Assembly (NCBI GenBank): GCA_950295325.1
Contig: OX485803.1
Coordinates: forward strand, 7,376,001 to 7,440,000
Reading direction: 5' to 3'
Length of the DNA stretch: 64,000 nt
From: Polytrichum commune
Taxonomy: Eukaryota; Streptophyta; Polytrichopsida; Polytrichales; Polytrichaceae
Made by a program: the position numbers and the translations under genes. Below the pieces are notes generated by a model that was given only the letters and a program-made list of their open reading frames with translations, searched no databases and had not been told where the DNA came from. How positions within the stretch are numbered: position 1 is the stretch's first letter; the number at the start of each line of letters is the position of its first letter. Below are positions 45,140 through 57,169 of the stretch, one piece after another.

Positions 45140-46090
45140 AATTAACTTGGTCATTTTTTCAATTCTAGCAAGGGTCATGAGCGCTAACTCTTTGCATTCC
45201 ACAATATTAATGGTTAGCTTTCCATACCACGGACCTTATAGTTCATAAAAGGGGAATCAACCCTCTTACTTTGTTTTCGGGATTCACCCTTTAATTGGAG
45301 CAAATATTTAGATGTGGACTTCCATCCACGGAAGTCCAATCTTATATTGATCATCGCGTTTCCGGATCAATACTATAACAACCCGAATCATACTAGGCAA
45401 CTATACCCTCATATTGGGCCAATGCCCATGAAGGTTGTGCCATTCAGCCTTGGGTGGGTTTGGCGGTCATATAGCCTTACTCATATAAGCTTCTAGAACT
45501 TTTGAGAAAGCTCCTATCTCATTGTTAGGAAACCTTTTGTCTCTCTACAAAGAGTTGGGACCAAGTAGATATATCTCCTTAGCCGTTGGGGCTTGAAGCC
45601 CCCAATAGCTTCAGAACACCATAACTTCTATACATGATCTCTAATGCTAACATTCAACCACTTCATTGTTATCTACGCTTTACGTAGATGGCGACGGATT
45701 CCCGACTTGCCTCAGTTGGACAAATATTGGGCAAATTAATCATGTTCAAACCTTGGAAATCCCGGGAGCCACTCCCAGACCACTTCTGCAGTAGGTAATT
45801 ATTTCGGGACAACGCCTCATTCAAATTGTTGTATCTTCTAGCTTACACCCCGATAAAGGTGTTCTTGAGCATTCTAGAATTAACACGCTATAAGCTACGC
45901 ATAGCTCATGGCCTTATCCTCATGACTCTTTGTCTCTGTGAATGGGAGGTGTTCTCAACGTCCGAATCCCTTACCCATACTAGGATTACTTGGGCCTTAT
46001 CATCAATGCCACAAGTCCCAAGTGTCACTTTGGGGTCTTCTTTGTGCCTATAGTGTATCAAACATTCTTCATGAAGAGGTGTGTGACACA
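45140..46090. mobile_element. Unidentified ~950-bp insertion in old Gag
   Basis: Gag similarity stops at about 45139 and resumes at about 46091 with gacgcttctctttcatcc (compare ggcgtttctccttaatcc at 41323). The inserted sequence has ordinary composition, no recognisable coding motif and no clear inverted ends. It could be a solo LTR of another family. Confidence 0.5.
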
Positions 46091-46235
46091 ATAAAACTAG
46101 TATTGCATTGACGCTTCTCTTTCATCCATGTTTTAAACCGGATTTTTCAGTCTTGTAGGGAATGCTCAACTGGAAAAACGGTCCCGTAATTTTGCTCGCA
46201 TCTTTTTTTTCATGTCGTGTGAACCCTTTGAGTGG
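46091..46235 (-). pseudogene. Gag of the old element, part 2
   Basis: A short minus-strand stretch aligning with 41320-41440 of the young copy (aaaccggatttttcagtcttg against aaaccggagtttccaatcggg), between the two insertions. Confidence 0.6.
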
Positions 46236-46239
46236 TCCA

Positions 46240-49110
46240 CCACTCTGCGGGATCACTTTTAGTTAGAATGTTAGCATTAAAAGTTAGAATTGATAGGGAA
46301 TTTATGGAAAATTAGTTCATTTAGCATTTAGCCTAGAAAAAGGAAGGTCAAAATGAAACTAAGTAGTGCTAGAAGATAGCAAAGTAGAAAAAATATGCTA
46401 GCTAGTAAAAACAACTAGCTAAGCAAATATTAGTAGATGCTAGCTATAAAGCAAATGTTAGTAGATGCTAGTTATTAAGAAAATGTTAGTAGATGCTAGC
46501 TAAGCAAGTGTTAGTTTATTAGTTAGTGTGAGGCACACAAGACTATTGGAGGTGTTTTACGTAAGAAGATAAAATCGGCTTGAAGACTTTTGAAGACAAA
46601 AAAGAAAGAGAGCAAGGGGGCTACTTGCCCACTTGCCCCCTTGCCAACTCGATGGCGGAAAAATTAGAAAGATTTCTAAAGGTTTTCTGTCGGAGCCACC
46701 TCGGCGAGAGGATGGCAACCTCAACCGGGAAAACCCCCGAGCCAAAATTTCGGGAAAGGGTTTGAAAAATGGATCCGGTGGAGGAGGGGTCCAACCCTTT
46801 TGTGAGAGGGTTTAAAAACCCCTCCTTCCACCTTGTAGCTCTCTCTCTTTCTCTAGTTTTTGGGCGAAGCCCTGCTTCAATGTAGTTAGGAAAAAATCCT
46901 TTAGCATGTATTCTCAATGGTCTAAAAGAAAGGCTTGAGAACCTCCTCTACTCTCTCTCTCCTAGTTAGGTTGTGTGTTTATTAACACACCAACAAAATT
47001 ATTCCTTCTTTTGTAGAGATAGGTTGGATGGTAGAGTTTTGAGGAGAGGCATTATAGACCTCATCTGCCAATGCCCTGAAGGTTTAGTTCAAAAGCTAGA
47101 ACAAGATACTTATCATTTTTCTCTTAGAGAGATTTCATATAGCCATCCATAGCCGTTTCCCATTTGTGATTTGGTTGAGATGACAATTAGTTATGGATTT
47201 TCAAAGATGGAGTAGAAAAAACTGGGTGGTCTTGTGGGTAGCGGCTGCTGGATCAGACCTGCGAGCCCAATAGGAATTTTAATTCCAAGAAATTATATTT
47301 TTCCCAAGTAGAACTTTTGTGTAGCTTTCCAAAATGGCTTAGAACATTTGATTTGAGCATGATTTGAATTAGATATGAATTGTGCAAGATGGGACACATA
47401 GTTTGAGAACTTTTGGTTGACTGCTGCATTACAGAGGACCTGCTGGGTTCACTTCGGCTTACCTTTCTAATCACATATTTTTATCAAATACATCTTTTTA
47501 ATATCTCTCCAGGGTCATATAGAACGTTTGATTTGACTAAGATTTGAATTAGATATGAATTGTTGAAGGCGAGATACATAGTTTAAGCCTTCTTGATTGA
47601 CTGCTGTGTTACAAGGAGTCCGCTGAATTTCTATTAACTTAACCTGCTGATGTCATAATTTTTCTAGTTAGAGCTTGTTCATAGCTTTCCAATGGTATAA
47701 GGAAAGCCTAGATCCAAGTAGTAAGGAATGTGCTATGAATTTTTGAAGTTAGAAGGTAGATAGGTGGGTTGGAAGGGTCGGTTGAATCGACCTCACACTT
47801 CCAACCCTCATAACTTTTGCATTTCTTATCCGATTAGAGTGATTTTTAGATCATTGGAAAGATAATTTGGTGCACTAAGTATAAATATTATGCTTAGGAT
47901 TAAATTACAGGGCAGAATAATACTTTATATTTTAATTGTTAACTAAGGTACGCTTACTACCAAACTAGTTACAAAGAAGGAGGCAAGGTCGACGCTCGGA
48001 AAGTGGAGCAAGGAAGGAGGTAGCGGCTCAGCCTACATCAAGCCCAAATCAACCGAGGAAAATTGAGGTAAATTAACTAACCTTAAGCCTTCCATTTAGG
48101 ATTGGAGGGAGCACGGCTAAGGTACGCATTTCTAAACCCACTCACCTATCTCGTAAGGTCAAGTGGCTTGACCACTTGACCGCCAAGGGAGTACCCAATT
48201 CCATTGTTTTCGGGGCCCTTGGTATGTTTTGTGGTAGTAGCTTCATTTATTAGCAAGTTTCGTGTGTGGTAAGTCGGATTAATCACCGACACGACCACTC
48301 TGAATGTTGTTGGTGGAAAGGTGGGGTTAATGACCCGCGAATCCACTATTATGTTGTTGGCCCCATAGATTGGGAGTAATGGCCCCAATTTATGAAGATT
48401 GCGCAACAGGTTGAACCTACAGGTCGCCCGTCACCCTGGTCCCATTGAGTTGCATTTCGTGGTCTATCCAGTGTAAACACATTTAACAATCAAAACATAC
48501 AAAATAAATCGTAAACCCTTGTTGGCAAGAGACCCGAGGTAAGGGGTGATGCCTAATATGTTAATGTAGTGAGTTAGGACGTGCAAACAAAAGTAAGTAA
48601 TTAAGAAGGAATTTGTGTGAAGGGTGGGACTTAGGCCAAGTTCCCCCGCTTAGAAAACTAAATAGAACTAAATAAAGAAATAGGAAGAATTGAATGGTCC
48701 ATCAAATTGTCGTTATTCCGTTCGTTGAGTTAGGGTGGTATGAGTCACACCCGGTTGGGTGTATCAGAACCATCCCAATTCACAAATTAGGATTGCCTTG
48801 GTTTCAAGGCTGGTGCGTCTGCGCGTAGAATAGGTTGTAGGTTAAGGTTAGAACTAGATATGAAATTGGTTAGTGGAGTTTAAAGCCACACTAGTAAAAA
48901 ACTAAGGCCTAACCTCCGGAAGTACTACGACGCATATTTAATCTCCCTTAAAAATCTAACTACTCACGTTATACACCTATCATCCGGGTTCGGCTTGGAC
49001 GCCTGCAAATGCAGGCCACCTTCACCGAAGGGCTTGTGTGATACTTTTAGGCTCCCTCGAAAGGGGGTGGCCCAAAAGTACCACATGTCGGCAAAGGTTT
49101 CTACCTAGAA
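46240..49110. mobile_element. Unidentified ~2.9-kb insertion in old Gag
   Basis: Old Gag similarity is interrupted between about 46235 and 49115. AGTGG occurs at both edges (near 46236 and near 49119) and may be a 5-bp target duplication. The interior is non-coding: a tandem atgttagtagatgctagct repeat at 46430-46510, CT-rich tracts at 46840-46970, and a roughly 185-bp unit repeated at 47330-47515 and 47516-47690. It resembles a large non-autonomous retroelement, but terminal repeats were not identified. Confidence 0.45.
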
Positions 49111-49114
49111 AACG

Positions 49115-49262
49115 TGAGACCAAGTGGTAGTCCCCCACGCCGAAATAGGCTAAAAAACCTCGTCGGAAACTACCACTGGTTCAATGTCCAAGAGATCAAA
49201 GGGTCTATCTTTCGATACTTCTGAAGACGGGAAACGTTAATGTTGGTTCTGAGTCATAACCA
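49115..49262 (-). pseudogene. Gag N-terminus of the old element, part 3
   Basis: Aligns with 41490-41608 of the young copy: cgccgaaataggct, aacctcgt, aagtaatctggt-like words, and a start region ATGGTTATGACTCAG at about 49262 on the minus strand. Early stops make it non-functional. Confidence 0.7.
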
Positions 49263-50441
49263 TAAACCTATAGTGAGTCTGGTCACTAAAACAATAACGT
49301 ACAATAATCTGGTGTCATAGTAAAGTAAAAAAATGTGAAAGACAACCTACACCTGCAACCACCACCAACCTTAAGCTCTGCTGATCATTAACTTAGTCTC
49401 CTCATTAGGAAATATAAACACCGTTGACTTGATACACATGTAAATGTTCCGTCGGTCATCACTCTGACCTCACCTCTACGATACCTTATTACAAACTAGT
49501 ACAACAAAAAAATGAGGCAATGATGACATTTCTCAGCAATATAGCGTGTCACGGGGGAAGGTACCACAACGAAATACAAAAACCATGCAATTGTAGCATT
49601 GGATCTTTTTCCCCAAATAACACTTAATTAAAAATTGGAATTGACCACGCACAACCGGTACCCATATGCGGTTGATGGTCAAGCGTAACAAATTCTTATT
49701 GTTGTTAAGAAAAAATTGCAAATAAATAAAATTTTCATTGCTCCATTACAATCCTTTAATGTTTTTGGATCTGGTGAATTTCCTTGTGTTGAGTCAAATT
49801 AAGCCGCAAACTCCACTCACTCCAAAACCCAAATATTTTAATTTCGCATAAGGTGTTTGCAGAGTCATCGAATTAACACCCGTAAATTCCTAGTCGACAT
49901 CCTTTATGGCTGAGACTAAGACGTCATCTGACTGTTTTCCAACCCCTAGATTTCGTTGTTGATTAATGAAAACATCCTTGGTAAAATGGTTTTGCAGAAG
50001 TTCATTTTCCATAAATCCTAACCATGCCTTGCCCTAGCCAGCCGCCAGCTGATACGAATTGACTCTGATTGCTGCCGGCAAGGAAGCAAAAGGCGGACAG
50101 GAGCCGGTTAGAGGCTCCAGCTCTCGGAGTCGGCTTCTCTTCCCCCCCCCCCCCCCCCTTTTTTTTGAATCAATTTCTCCTTCACCTAGAATCAAGAATT
50201 CTCTTTCAAAACTCAATGGCGTGAATTCCTGCTTGCAAGCGACCAAATAATAGGAAATTTTGCGAATAATTCAATAATTCCTCACTACAATTCACCATTC
50301 ATAAGAAAGTATTCTTCTTCTTGTTGCTCTTCCAATTCGCGGTGTTCCTTGCTCCGTCACTCTGCAACTTTGTCGCTCCTTGTCCTCAGGCTCTCCCTTG
50401 CGTGCTATATGTCAAGAACGAAGAAAAGAAGGAAAACAAGA
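49263..50441 (-). other. 5' leader of the old element
   Basis: Non-coding. It holds a cctacacctgcaacc block comparable with the young leader near 41625-41665, and a GC-rich segment ending in a run of Cs then Ts (about 50143-50166), in a place equivalent to the GC-rich block of the young leader. Confidence 0.5.
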
Positions 50442-50454
50442 CATTCTTGCCAAG
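50442..50454 (-). other. Putative self-priming site (PBS) of the old element
   Basis: Minus-strand CTTGGCAAGAATG lies immediately inside the 5' B repeat. The complement CATTCTTGCCAAG lies on the minus strand within B (plus-strand CTTGGCAAGAATG at 50637-50649, and 27906-27918 in the lower B). The sequence differs from the young element but the arrangement is the same, which supports a conserved self-priming design. Confidence 0.75.
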
Positions 50455-50773
50455 CGAAAAGGAAAAGAGCTGTAATTTTCTCTTCAAATGCACATAATGA
50501 GTCAAACTATCTCTCACTCCACTACGGGAGAATCCAATAGTGTAAGTAAGGGGAGAAGAACTCAAGATTCTATTGCAACAACATGCAATCTTCTTCTCAC
50601 ACACGCTCTCTCCATACACTCATTCATAAGGCTTGACTTGGCAAGAATGCCAAACCAAGGAAGAGGCTCCTCACTTAAGATCATCTCTTCAACTCCTAGG
50701 GTTCATCCATCCAACTCTAAATGGATGAGACCCCTTGGATGCGGTGTGGACACCGACGCCGCATACCGTGACA
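50455..50773 (-). repeat. B repeat at the 5' end of the old element
   Basis: Matches 27709-28042 (ctcttcaaatgcaca, cgggagaatccaa, aacaacatgcaatctt, aatgccaaaccaag, atccatccaactcta) and ends ATACCGTGACA. No A segment is present here, as in the young element. Confidence 0.85.
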
Positions 50774-51022
50774 TATCAATTACAACATATAACATACTTA
50801 ACATCATTCAATGTGTGCATCTTCAAGCATCAAAAGAATCCATCAACAACCCAAGTTAAAATGTGGAGCCAATCAATCATCTCTACCAAGCCAAGCAATT
50901 GTTTGTAAAATGGCCAAAATTTGTATTTATTAGAGTTGTATCAAATGGGGTGGTCATTGACCTAAGTTAGGAGAAGGGAAAACTCTCCCTTTAAATATCT
51001 TTGAGCTCATAGTTCATCCTAC

Positions 51023-54000
51023 CTACTTCTTCACAATTTCTTCATATAAATTATCACAAGAGGTGCTAAATGATCTTCGTGACGTCTTCCTCCTTTCATT
51101 TGGAGGTGAATCGGATCTCGAGGTCTGGTTACTGTTGTTTTTTTCAGCCTCTGCTTTCTCCATTCGGTATACAAACGCCTCTACGAAGAAGGCGACAATC
51201 ACATTGAGTGTAAACGTGACTGCAATAGCCCAAAAGCTAATAAAAAAGGATCGAGACCATGGAGTTCCTGTAACGACGGCGTAAGCGTCCATGATTACGT
51301 ACCAGTTATTCACGATACATAAGTTAAAGGACGTAACCATGGCCGAGGCATAATCATTGTAGTTGAATGCATAGAGATGGCCAGTGGCATAATCTGTGTT
51401 TTCTAGAAGAGGGTTTCCCAAGTAAACTTTGCCTCCAAAAATGTGTACACCAAGGAGAGAAAAGAGAGTGCATATAAGGAACTGAAGCGTAAGGATAGGT
51501 GCTGTAGCTGGGATCAAGTGCAAAAGAGTTTGGGCCATGCAATGCCATCGTGAGACCAGAGTTATGAAAGAAAACACCCGAAGTATTCGTGCGATGAACA
51601 AAATTGAAACCCTGCAAACAAACCAAGCCCACCAAAACTTCTTAGCGAAACAAACATGTTATTTTTTTTAATCAAGTTATAAAAATGGAAAAGTTGTTTG
51701 TTCCATTTTGATGTAACCACAAATTTGCAATTTCAAGCTACCCACAAAAGTCCTTATTCTCAAATGTGCAACATCATGAAGCCTTGACAATGAAAAGAAT
51801 TGAAACCCTGTAAACCAAGCCCAAGGAAATTTCTAAGTGAATGCATTTTACTTATATCAAGTATACAATTGGAACTACTTTAAAATGAATTCCATGACAA
51901 ACTTTTGCAGGCACCTATAATGGTGCTCTCAAAAGTTTGACAAAGACTTCATTTTTGTATAGCCGCCTTTTGGCCAAAGTCAAACATCTACACTTCAATT
52001 TATTGAAATTGGGGGTTCCCAACACCACTTGAATGCTCCTTAAACGTTATAAAGTCAGAAGTGGGCAAAACTCCCTACCAAAACATTACTTCTAGAGAGA
52101 AGTTAAGAATAATTCTATTGGCTTCAAAAGATGGTTTTTCAGTGTGGAACATCATAAAGCCTTAGAAGATTAAAAACTTTACCAGTGGTGTTCAACCAGG
52201 TGTAGAATAGATGCAAGTTGGAGAACCGTAGTTGAAACTGTGAGAAGGAAGTCAAATTGATTCACATGGTTACGCCAGTAGGATCTCCAGCCATGAACAG
52301 TTACTTTCACCAATACATCCAAAAGAAATATTATACCTGAAACACACATAGTCAACAAATGTCCATTGAGAAGTAAATCTTCAGAATATGGTACTCTATG
52401 CGGGCCTTAATTGAACACTACATGGTCTTATGTAGACGCCTATAGTTAAGTGGTATATGATGAGGCTTGTAGTAAAGAGTGCAAACCAAACAGACAGTTG
52501 TTACAATGAGATTGGACTATGTGCTCAAAATTTGGACATTATTCTAGGTTCAGTAATTAACATAATTGGGAGGTTGCCTAAAGAGAAAGAAGAATCTTCA
52601 CTTTGACCTCTTAATATTTTGCATGTCAACTCCAATTTTGTCATTTGAAACGACAATATTTTCACAATCCCACCAAAGGCCAAAAATGTATGCCGAGTTG
52701 GAACTGTCCAATATAGGTCCGCAAACCTCAGACATAATTGATTGAGCAAATAGTCTACTCCATAACTGAAAAGCATCTGACTGTTGAGGACTTCACATAC
52801 CAAAAACAATCTCCACGAGTGCTAACCACTTCTTCAACTCATTGGATTTTGTCTGCGCACAAAATTGAACAAAATAAGTCACTCCTTATTAGCGCAAGAG
52901 TTCAACAAAGTCCAACTGCTGTTCCATGTAACTAGGATTGCCAAAACAACAATCAAGCCAAAAGGAGAAACAGATAAAGATTAATGGGTAGGATTTAATG
53001 GGGCAGGTTTTAGAGCCAAAAGTACCTCCCTCTCGCATATCGCCACCAACACAGAAGCAATTACAGCAGTCCAAATTAAGAGATTATAGACAGGTTCTGT
53101 ATCTCTTTTGAACTGATTGATGGCAGCAAGCATCTCTGCCGCTTGGCTTGATGACCTTGGCAATGTGCGGGGCGGACATTTCTCCCAAATGTCATCCAAT
53201 TCATGTACAATTTTATCGCAGAGTCCTCCAAATTCATCTTGCGATATCTTGAAGTTGCCATGCTTACCGAGTGCCAAAAATACTTCATGCATGTTTGAGC
53301 AGAAATCAGGAATGCAACTGCATCAATCAATGGAAATCCCCCACCCCCCACCCCCCAAAAGGCCGGATTGTAAGAAATCACTAGGCCAAAAGCCAATTGC
53401 TGAACCATAGAAATGTTCCACTGAAATTAACCATGTCATTTAAACATCAGTTAGAGAAGACAAATTTTACTCATAATTACCTATCTTGGGCTAGATCCAG
53501 GCAGCTAATTTTCTATCACAAGGTCTACTTTCCCAGACTTGCCATAAACTTCCAGATCTTTGTAAGCAGATACACACTGCAATTCGAAAAAACATTTTGG
53601 CAGAAGAGGATGAAAGATGAATCAGCAATCACCTGTGTGACCAACCTGTAGCTACTCATTGCATGAAATAGAGCAATCATGGTGGCACCATCAATCCACT
53701 TTTGTTCTCTTGTTGTTAACAGATTGAAGGCGGCCCTCAGGCTTTGTTGCCTTTCTGTATTCCGTTTCTCAACTTCATTTGCCATCTGCAGCATAGGTGG
53801 GACTTCAACCTTAACTATCTCAATTGAGCAAATCAAATAAGTCTCAGTACCACAAATCTTTTCATGAAGTTATCCTTAAAGTCTCTCAGAAACTCATGTT
53901 TTGGTAGGCACAAAAGAATCTCATGACAAACTTTTGAAGGCACCTAAAATGGTGCTCCTGAAAGTTTGACAAGGACTTCATTTTATATAGCCATCTCTTG

Positions 54001-57000
54001 GCCAAAGTCAAACACCTCTCCTTCAATTCACTGAAATTGGGGGCTCCGACACCACTTGAATGCTCCTTAGACATTATAGATTGTCAAAAGTGGGGCAAAA
54101 GTCCGTACCAAAACATGAGTTTTTGAGAGATTTTAGAAAAAAGTCTAATAGCTTTATGCAGTTTAGAAATCTAGTCCTATATCTTTCCAACAAGAGATAA
54201 GTTCCTACACACACCTGAGTCTTGTAGTTTTTGTAGATCACAGTAAACGCAAGGTTCATAAAAAAGAACAGTCCAACGGCGAGGTATGTGAAAAAGAAGA
54301 AAAAGGAGCGGCGGTCTGCAGTATACGCATTCGCCCAGACATTTGGATTGTTCGCAGTTGTCAGAAGTACAAATAAGTTCAGTAAAGTGGTGCTGTAGTC
54401 CTCAAATTCCGGTATTGTATGCTGAAAAATCAATTTTGCAATATATGCTGAAAGCAGGATGACAAACCCCAACAACATCTGTCAAAGAAAAACCATCACC
54501 CACTTCATCAAGCAACCCAAAGTCATGCATAAGAACAAAATCAGATGACATTCAAGTTCAGGAACTGAGATTGTAAGAAGACAAAAGCAGTTCAAAATGC
54601 TATCTGAAAGGTAACTCTTGATAAAACCAGAGAGAGCAACAAATTACTTACTGCAATGTCAGCAAATGTGTGCACAATGTTTACTGTCATAAGGAAGCAC
54701 ACTCGTACAGCCCTGCTAGGATTGCAAATAATGAGTTAAGAATGTGTTGAGGTAAGCAGGTCTTAAATGGACACTTCAGCTCTACAACTCCTCCTAGGAT
54801 GCGAAACGCACAATTAGTGTGAGATGATTGCGAATTCCAAATCATGTCCACAGGCATTTGCCTTGCAGTTTTTGGAGCTCATATGAAATCCTTATTAGTT
54901 ATAAAAGTGAAGATTCGATTTCTTATTGAATGATCGTATAGATCCCCCAATTATGCTGATTACTGAGCCTAGAATATTTAACACATTTTGAGCGTGTAGT
55001 CCATTCACTTTTAAACACAAGATGCCTTTTCGGTGTCCATTCTTAGATTTACACCTAACCACAGACCACCCAAGTATAGCTGTCCAGTTGAAAAAGTGAC
55101 CATGAGAGGCCCGTGCACCTTACTCGTCTTTCAAGCTGTTAAACCAGCCCATGGAGTATTGAGACATGAGAAAATTAACGCTCAGAAATGAGAATAAACT
55201 AAGATGATACACATGAAGCTCGTAACATTTGTTGACTTGAAATTTGTGAATCTGAGAAAATTGCTCACCTACTGAAAACCACAGGCACAAACACACGCAA
55301 GTACATGGACATTTGGATCGCTCCAAGGTTGCCTGCAGCCGCAAAAGCAGCAGTTGCAGTCATTGCCGCTGTTAAGATGACCTGAGGGGAATCACAAACA
55401 TGAAAAGGGCGACATTTAAAAGAGCTGAGAGGACTACATGCTTAATTTCTTAAAGCCATTCTAGGTTTAATAGTCGATAAAGTTGGGGGGGACATATGTG
55501 TCCTTATGGCTCACTGTCAGTGGACTTTGGCAATTCATAACAATTTGAGATTACCTCAAAAACTTTCTGCAATTGAACCTGGCTTCTTCAGATACATTTG
55601 CGGACACACAAAAAGTTCAACCTACTAGTATAAGGTAGTAGCAAAGAGCAAAGAGTAACCAAATAAGGCCCATCTATGAAGGACATGTACATTTGACAGC
55701 CCAACTTCCGACGATGTACAAAAAACTTTCAAGATGTGAGAAATAAATTCATGCATGATATGCTTAGCTTTAAGAAGGAATATGAAATTTGACCTAACCC
55801 TCCAAAGCACATACCTTCCAAACCATGGCTTCTTGTCCTTGAAAACTTGGTCCCATGTAATAATACTGCAGAGTGACAGAACCCACCAGCATGAGAAGGC
55901 ATAAGGTCTGCACCATGCCCAGCAAGAGAAAATTAGTCAAATATGTGATTCAACATACAATATTGAATAGCAACAGGAAAAGTATTTCAGGTCAAAAACT
56001 TGTTCTGGACAAAAACTTCCTTCCGTTACAAGCACTGAGAAAGCAACCACCACATGCCAGCGTTGTCAATCTGGACTGCTCCAAACCTTCTCATCTTCTC
56101 CTTCCACTAAATTACTAAATTTAACTTCTAATCTACTCAGAGAAAATCTTAACCCAAAAAGGAAGTACTATCACAGAAATAAATACCAGACTTTGCCAAA
56201 GTTGACAAAAAATAAAATTTGTAATTTTAAAAATACCATAAAAATCACATAAGAATGAGGGTGCATACTTCAATTAGCAGTGCTAGCCACCTTTCGATGT
56301 AAGGCATCCCACTAAGTGCAAATTTCGTTGGGTCTCCACATGGGTGGGGGAGTTCACCCTTGCACCAGACTGGTATCTGACAAAAAAACAAAAGTAGACA
56401 GTCATCTTTGTCAAAGCTCCAAGTCAGAATTTAAGGCAAAATGGCCCCTGTATCAGAGATGTCAAGGCCATACCATTGGTTTGCCTCAGCTTGCATTTAG
56501 TCAAAACATGGACAATACGATCTGATGGATACGGGAGGGAGCTTCAAAAGTCTCAGTAAACCAATAGCTTCATTCAGTTCTGGAAATCTTAGGGTAAAAG
56601 ATGTGAAACTGACATTCAATCAAAAAGGCCATTTCTTTTTGCAATTCAGAGGCCCTTCCACAGACATGAATCTTTGCATTTTTCAGCCTATTCAAGGCCA
56701 GACTTTCTTCAAGTACCTCAAAAAATGGTAAAACCACCAGCCCAAAAATACAGATAGCCCTGACTGGATAGAGTTTGTGGTAGATCAAAAAGGCTTCTCT
56801 GGCAGTTTTAAAGTTTTTATGGCATCCAACGTCCTCCAGTGGCATCCGACGTCCTTGAATAGCCTGCAGAGTGCAAAACATTCCACCCGAATTTTTTTCT
56901 TTCAGGCCTACAATAATCCGGATATAAATCCAGTAAATAGCAACTTTGGCGTATATTTTAAACCTGAAATGATGGGGTATGAAATGAAGCCTAACCTGCT

Positions 57001-57169
57001 CAACAAGTGGAGCTGTCATCTGTACATGTGAGGAATAAATTTCCGCCACACAATCGTTCGGGGTCTCGACATTTTCAATGTGAAGGTTTGGTGTACTGAA
57101 TAAGGCACGTTGCAAATCATTGTCTTCAGTGTCGAGCAGCTTGCCCTTCTTTTTTTCATCTCGACTCAT
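51023..57169 (-). CDS. TPC1: Two-pore cation channel (TPC family), 12 exons
   Basis: Plant TPC1 is the slow vacuolar channel: two six-helix Shaker-like units joined by EF-hands. Exons (minus): 57169-56996, 56863-56717, 56376-56269, 55907-55815, 55381-55269, 54712-54652, 54478-54215, 53785-53646, 53317-53026, 52852-52801, 52336-52183, 51611-51023; all GT-AG, frame kept, 729 residues. S1 at about 80-110; first pore LTTANNPNVW at about 270-280; EF-hand region about 335-405; S10 ARILRVFS at about 541-548; second pore LCIVNNWYVIMDAY at about 629-644; a charged Ser-rich C-terminus. Unlike seed-plant TPC1, the EF-hand loops lack the acidic pattern, the third S10 arginine is Ser, and filter II is VNN. 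Exon 10 is short and the S7-S8 loop is compact. It could be a second TPC type rather than the seed-plant TPC1 orthologue. Confidence 0.92.
51886..52140. repeat. Intronic repeat, copy 1 (TPC intron 11)
   Basis: Aligns in direct orientation with 53917-54165 (catgacaaacttttg, cacctaaaatggtgctc, tggccaaagtcaaac, accacttgaatgctcctta). Identity is roughly 80 percent by eye. Non-coding. Confidence 0.65.
53917..54165. repeat. Intronic repeat, copy 2 (TPC intron 7)
   Basis: Direct partner of 51886-52140. Two related insertions in neighbouring introns of one gene, in the same orientation. Confidence 0.65.

Larger units (their letters stand above)
27605..50773 (-). mobile_element. Old gypsy/DNMT retrotransposon with split repeats, internal inversion and nested insertions
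   Basis: Outer ends are TGTCGTGTAAATAACG (27605) and ATACCGTGACA (50773), flanked by TATT and TATC, a probable 4-bp target duplication. From the lower end: A-B-A repeats, then minus-strand PHD, integrase and RNase H remains to about 30085. The block from about 30090 to 44170 is in plus orientation (gag end, protease, methyltransferase, RT, RNase H), and minus-strand gag resumes from about 44175. Both sides meet near the same point of RNase H, so one internal inversion explains the order. It is broken by a hAT MITE (32058-32555), the young element (33411-43353) and two unidentified insertions (about 45140-46090 and 46240-49110). Confidence 0.8.

Noticed and set aside
52889-52935. Extra TPC exon encoding VTWNSSWTLL or QLDFVELL
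   Set aside because: Either reading meets a stop within a few codons, while the exon at 52801-52852 joins 53026 in phase and matches the family.
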